NCBI GenBank assembly: GCA_965240325.2
Contig: OZ251226.1
Coordinates: forward strand, 868,001-932,000
Direction: 5' to 3'
Source of the DNA: Rebecca billardiae RCC1528
Lineage: Eukaryota; Haptophyta
Length of the DNA stretch: 64,000 nucleotides
The notes under the pieces were generated by a model. That model saw nothing but the letters and a program-made list of their open reading frames with translations, ran no database searches and was not told the origin of the DNA. Positions 60,226 to 64,000 of this stretch are shown piece after piece (the first letter of the stretch is position 1; every line of letters starts with the position of its first letter). The position numbers were made by a program, and so were the translations under genes.

Positions 60226-62054
60226 TTATAACAGGCCTCGCTATTAAATTCCCCTTTATAACGGGCTCCGGGTGATCAGACTGGCGGCCGAAGCCTCCAG
60301 CCCTACCCTGGCCAGCCCCCAACCAACCACCACCCTCACCCAACCTCAAAACTGAAAACCACTGACCGATACACCAAGGCCCTGCCGGCCTCGCCGCCAC
60401 TAATAATAGGGACCGTTGGTCGCGCGCCCGCCTTGATCAGCCGCGGTCACGGCTTTCGCTCTGAGCGAGCTTTGCTCGCTGGCAGCGCCCCGCCCTGGCC
60501 CACCCCGACCGGGGGTGACGTCGCCGCAGTGACGCGCGTGGCGGTGGCGGGGGCCGGCCGGCCGCTGGTCTCGCCCTCGCGCTCTGCTCTCCCCGAGCGC
60601 GCCTGTCGCCTCGCAGGCCGCGCGTCTCGCCCTCTCGCTCCGCTCTCCCCGAGGCTGAGCTCGCCCGCCTGTCACCTCGGCAGGCGCGCGCCAGACACGG
60701 TCACGGAGCGCACACACCAGTTGCGTCGCGCTGCGCACGGAGCATGCGCGACGAGATCGCGGCGGGGGCGGCGAGATCGCGGCGGGGGCGACGGGCAACA
60801 ACCTGCCCGCGGGCGCGTTCGTCACTCGAGGAGCAGCGCGCAAGGGCGAGCCGAGTCCGGAGCACGCGAGCTCTGTCGCTCGCCGACCGGAGCAGAGCGC
60901 GCCGCCAAGCGAGCGGCGCGGCAGAGCTGATGAGCCGGATGCGCCCGGAGCTCGCGCGGCTGAAGGGCGAGCTCGAGCACGCGAGCTCGCGCCTCGACGC
61001 CGAGCGCAAGCTCCTCCTCAACTCGGTCGACGGCGGCGCGGAGGTGCAGCAGCGTGAGGACGAGCAGGAGCATCAGTGAAACCGGAAACGCGCGCCGGTT
61101 CCTGGGTCGCGCAGCGGCGCCCAGCTGCCTGCACGCGAGCGGCGGCCACGTAGCGCGAGGAGCTGCGTGGGGAAATCGCCGCGCGCGTCGACGCGGCGAT
61201 CACCGGGCTGCAGGCCTCGGCAATCGACGCGGTGCGCACCCTCGCCGCCAGCCGCGACGACTCCGCCGTCGAGCTGCAGCAGCTGCGCGCGCAGATGCCA
61301 GAAGTGCCGATGGGCGGCGGCGTATCAGCAGGCTGACGTGCACGAGCACGTGACACGCGGAGGCGCTAGGCGCCAAGCTGGCGAAGTGCGGCGCCGAGCT
61401 CGACGAGCTGAGCGACGCGGCAACGGACGCGCTGGGCGCCCGCGCCGCCATCGTCGCGGCGCCCTCCAGCAGCTCGAGCAGCTGTGGATAGATGGCTGTC
61501 GAGGCGACCGCGGGTGTGACTCACAGTGTGAGTGACTCACTGAGTGAGCGCGCGCGGCTCAGCCTGCCGCTGGCAGCCGCCGTCTTCGAGGCCGACGCGG
61601 CGGAGGAGGCGGCGGGCGAGCACGGCGGCGCGGTGGAGCAGGCGCGCACGCGCGGCGGCAGGCGCGACGCGCCGCTCGCCTCGTTCCACCGCCCCGAGCT
61701 CCGCTCGGTCGGTCTTGGTGCGCGGCTGCGCAGCCGGCAGGCCGGGGCCAGCAGTGGCGCGCGCTCTCGCTCTGCCGGCACGAGGCGCGCCGGCTGAGCG
61801 ACCAGCGGCCCGTCGTCGAGCGCATGGCGCAGGGCGAGTACCTCAAGCAGGTGCGCCCGCTCGCGCGCACACGCCGGCTCGCGCCGCGCCAGCGCCTCTC
61901 GGCCTCGCCCTGCCTGCGCGCGCGCGCCGGCCGCTAGTCCCCGCGGCGGCCCGCGGCGACAGTCCTCGGCCCGCCGGCCCGGTGGGCGGCAGTGACTGAG
62001 TTGGCGGTGGCAGCTCGTCAGGCGAACTGTTACACATGTCAGACTGAGACAGCA
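60226..62054. other. GC-rich region with coiled-coil-like gene remnants
   Basis: Three frames on the plus strand look helical and acidic/basic: about 60921-61078 (MSRMRPELARLKGELEHASS...), about 61153-61337 (REELRGEIAARVDAAITGLQ...) and 61350-61490 (KLAKCGAELDELSDAATDAL). They lie in different frames, with stops between. They could be exons of one unannotated coiled-coil gene or a decayed copy; splice sites could not be fixed with confidence. No gene is called. Confidence 0.4.
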
Positions 62055-62130
62055 GCCGACGGAGGGTGCACCGCGGGCCCCGAACTATGTTCGTTCTACG
62101 GAAAAAGACCGCGGAACGCGGTCATACTGT
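62055..62130 (-). repeat. family D half-element
   Basis: GAGGGTGCACCGCGGGCCCC, then GTTCTACGGAAAAAGACCGC and GGAACGCGGTCATA. Inverted compared with the 27235 copy. A partial family E end (AGAGACGCACACAGCCAG) lies at 62152-62169. Confidence 0.8.
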
Positions 62131-63513
62131 AGTACTGTAACTATTCGGTAAGCAGAGACGCACACAGCCAGCAGCCGCAGGCATAAAGACTGGCCGCGGC
62201 AGTAAGAGCCTCCGGATGGAGGCCGCTCGTTTTGAACGCGCTCCAGCGCGCGGCGAGGTGACTGGTGAGGCCCAGGTGAGGACTGAGGCGTGCTGCGCCA
62301 TTCCGCATTCGGCGCTGTGGACGCCTCGAGGGCGTCAAGGTGGACCTGGCACCCAAGTGGCGGTCGCCACCTGGATCGGCCTCTCCGCGCCGTGCGAGGC
62401 CGCGGCGCGCGGGCGGTACACGACCTCCTGTCTGACGGCCGAAGGTCCGAGTGGGCAGCCCTCAGCGCGTTTCGCCAGCGGAGCTGCCCGGGCGGCCGGC
62501 GCCAAAATGTTTTTCTGCTTCGATTTCACGGTAATAGGCGACCACTCGGACCAGTCCTGGCGCAGTAATTAGTCCTGGCGCAGCGTTACTTCGTGTCGAC
62601 GATCGGGCACTGCCGCCGACGAATCACCGGAGACCCGCGTCGTCCTACCTGTGTCGTTAAATCATAGTTAGAATGATTCAGGAACAAGCTGCCGTAGTTA
62701 CAGGGTGGCTCCAACACGAAACTGGACACTTTGGGCAGCAGCTCAGCGTACGGCCTGTGGCTGCCTCGCGCGGGGTCAGGAGCGGCCAGCTCGGCTCGTG
62801 TGCACCCCATTGGGTTTATCTGCGACCGCGCATAGCCGGGAAGCCCGCGTTGAGCACCCTTCTAGGTCATGCGGACAGTCGGCACAAGGCTGGTCATGAG
62901 GGCCGTGCCGGCAGCAGCCGCGTGGCTTCTGCGTATGTTTGTAGCTAGCCAGCAAGCCCGCTCAAGGCCGCCCAGATATTATAACGTGGCATGGTCGCTG
63001 ACTATGCGACATGCGCTCGACAGCCTGCTGGGCAAGCCCGGGCGTAGCGCTACACCAGGAGCATATACGGCCCCGATCGGTCCAGCCTACCAGTTGCACA
63101 CCTCTCTTGCACAGCTGCTGTCACACAGCCAGTCGATCGGCTCTGGCCGTGCAGGCAAGGGCTACACTCGGCGCCACTACCCGCAGCGAACGCTGGAGGC
63201 CCACCAGAGCGCACACCAACCCGCCCGCCGTCAAATGCAACCGTGCGCCAGATACGAATTTCAGTGTTATGCATGCCACTCAGTACTCACGGCCCGCACG
63301 GCGGGGCTCCGTAGAGCTGTTCAGAGCCAACCGCTAGTGGGTTGAGCTGTACATCCAAGCCAGCCCTGGCCACACGCAGAGCGCGCCACTATGGCGCTAC
63401 TGAGAGCCTCTGGCCTTTGCTCTGGCCCATCTCATCGTCAGGAGCCGTAGTCAGCAATAATCAGTGTCCGAACAATTGTTGGGGCGGACCCTGTATGAAC
63501 AGGCCGCCGCACG
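62131..63513. other. intergenic with a family B copy
   Basis: 62588-62672 is a reverse-oriented family B copy (TCGTGTCGACGATCGGGCAC ... CCTGTGTCGTTAAATCATA). Frames at 62216-62572 and 62869-63345 have no recognisable domain and are not called as genes. Confidence 0.55.
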
Positions 63514-64000
63514 ATGGCGGCCGCGGCTCGAGCGTGGGCCATCGTGGCCCTCATCCCCGCCGTGCCGTCGTCGCCCCCGGTGGTGAGGCGAGACGCATCA
63601 GCCTTCGACTGCCAGGCGCACGCGGCCTGCCGGCGCACGTCGTTCTGGGTGCTGTGCCCGGAGAGCGACGCCAACAGCACGGCGCGCGCGCTCCGCCACT
63701 CGTGGCTGCGCGGCGCGCACATGCGATGCGCGGTGAGCCCGGGGCCGCACGAGTACGCGCCGGGCGTCACGCGGCTCCCGATGGTGCCGCTCGACCCGCA
63801 GACCGCGCGCGTCGCCAAGCCGTCGACGAGCGGCCTCCACCCGCAGTTCTCCGCCGGCTCGGAGGCGGGTGCCGAGTCGCTACGCGCGCTCAACCTCTTC
63901 CTTCAGCGCAAGGTGTACGCGACGCTCCGGGGCATGTGCGAGGAGCTGATCTCGCAGCGCTTCGACCACTTCGTCATGCTCGACGCGGACACTGCCGTCA
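63514..64000 (+). CDS. glycosyltransferase-like protein (fringe/GT31-type), partial at window end
   Basis: The frame is open from the ATG at 63514 through the window edge (162 codons seen). A short hydrophobic start (AWAIVALIPAV) could be a signal peptide or anchor. FWVLCPESDANSTARALRHSWL resembles the first strand of GT31/fringe-like enzymes (the W of RxxWL is kept). ISQRFDHFVMLDADTAV ends in a DxD motif (D-A-D) preceded by the typical Y/F-D-H-F.M strand. The gene continues beyond 64000, so the C-terminal half and any intron are unseen. The substrate is not predictable. Confidence 0.65.
   Translation, partial: MAAAARAWAIVALIPAVPSSPPVVRRDASAFDCQAHAACRRTSFWVLCPESDANSTARALRHSWLRGAHMRCAVSPGPHEYAPGVTRLPMVPLDPQTARVAKPSTSGLHPQFSAGSEAGAESLRALNLFLQRKVYATLRGMCEELISQRFDHFVMLDADTAV

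Overview
The window reads as nuclear DNA of a GC-rich, repeat-rich single-celled alga with a secondary red plastid. A haptophyte is the best fit, by inference only. Six short introns can be placed (91 to 188 nt, all GT-AG, four of them opening GTGCG). One gene encodes a plastid-type elongation factor P whose presequence is a signal peptide ending in an ASAF motif, the signature of complex red plastids. Genes are mostly one or two exons, separated by kilobases of repeats. An EsV-1-7 repeat protein, a Peptidase S74 domain and several glycan-modifying enzymes also suit such an alga.

Layout. 0.3-7 kb: DHX33-like DEAH-family helicase, HMG-CoA synthase (one intron) and a multi-pass membrane protein. 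7.2-10.4 kb: a 1616-bp tandem duplication, apparently exact, that copies the 3' end of a zinc/LysM/UBA-like gene. 11.6-16.3 kb: FkbM-type methyltransferase, microsatellites, a J-domain/zinc-ribbon gene and a divergent membrane-anchored unknown. 16.7-22 kb: a large EMAP-like WD40 protein made of two nearly identical halves, head-to-head with a sulfotransferase. 23-30 kb: an element bounded by inverted ends, with foldback and tandem repeats. 30-36 kb: a dual immunophilin (FKBP-TPR-cyclophilin), plastid EF-P, a bisphosphate nucleotidase and a second sulfotransferase. 36-41.6 kb: a repeat graveyard. 41.7-49.8 kb: a pyruvyl-transferase-like enzyme, an S74-domain protein, a tryptophan-repeat/RCC1 fusion and a VMA21-like protein. 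50.4-54.4 kb: a young, internally deleted Copia element, a foldback element and a 0.9-kb inverted repeat that reaches the start of a secreted-protein gene. 56-64 kb: a GT92-like glycosyltransferase, a 13-repeat EsV-1-7 protein, more repeats, and a glycosyltransferase-like gene cut by the window end.

Functional theme. Two sulfotransferases, a phosphatase likely to clear their by-product PAP, an FkbM methyltransferase, a pyruvyl-transferase-like protein and two probable glycosyltransferases could all act on secreted or cell-surface polysaccharides. This is inferred from families and proximity; no operon logic applies. The nucleotidase and one sulfotransferase are divergent neighbours. That sulfotransferase and the pyruvyl-transferase-like protein share an almost identical N-terminal leader although their catalytic domains are unrelated.

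Five dispersed repeat families (called B, C, D, E and Copia here) account for much of the intergenic DNA. All family names rest on motif reading; no database search was run.
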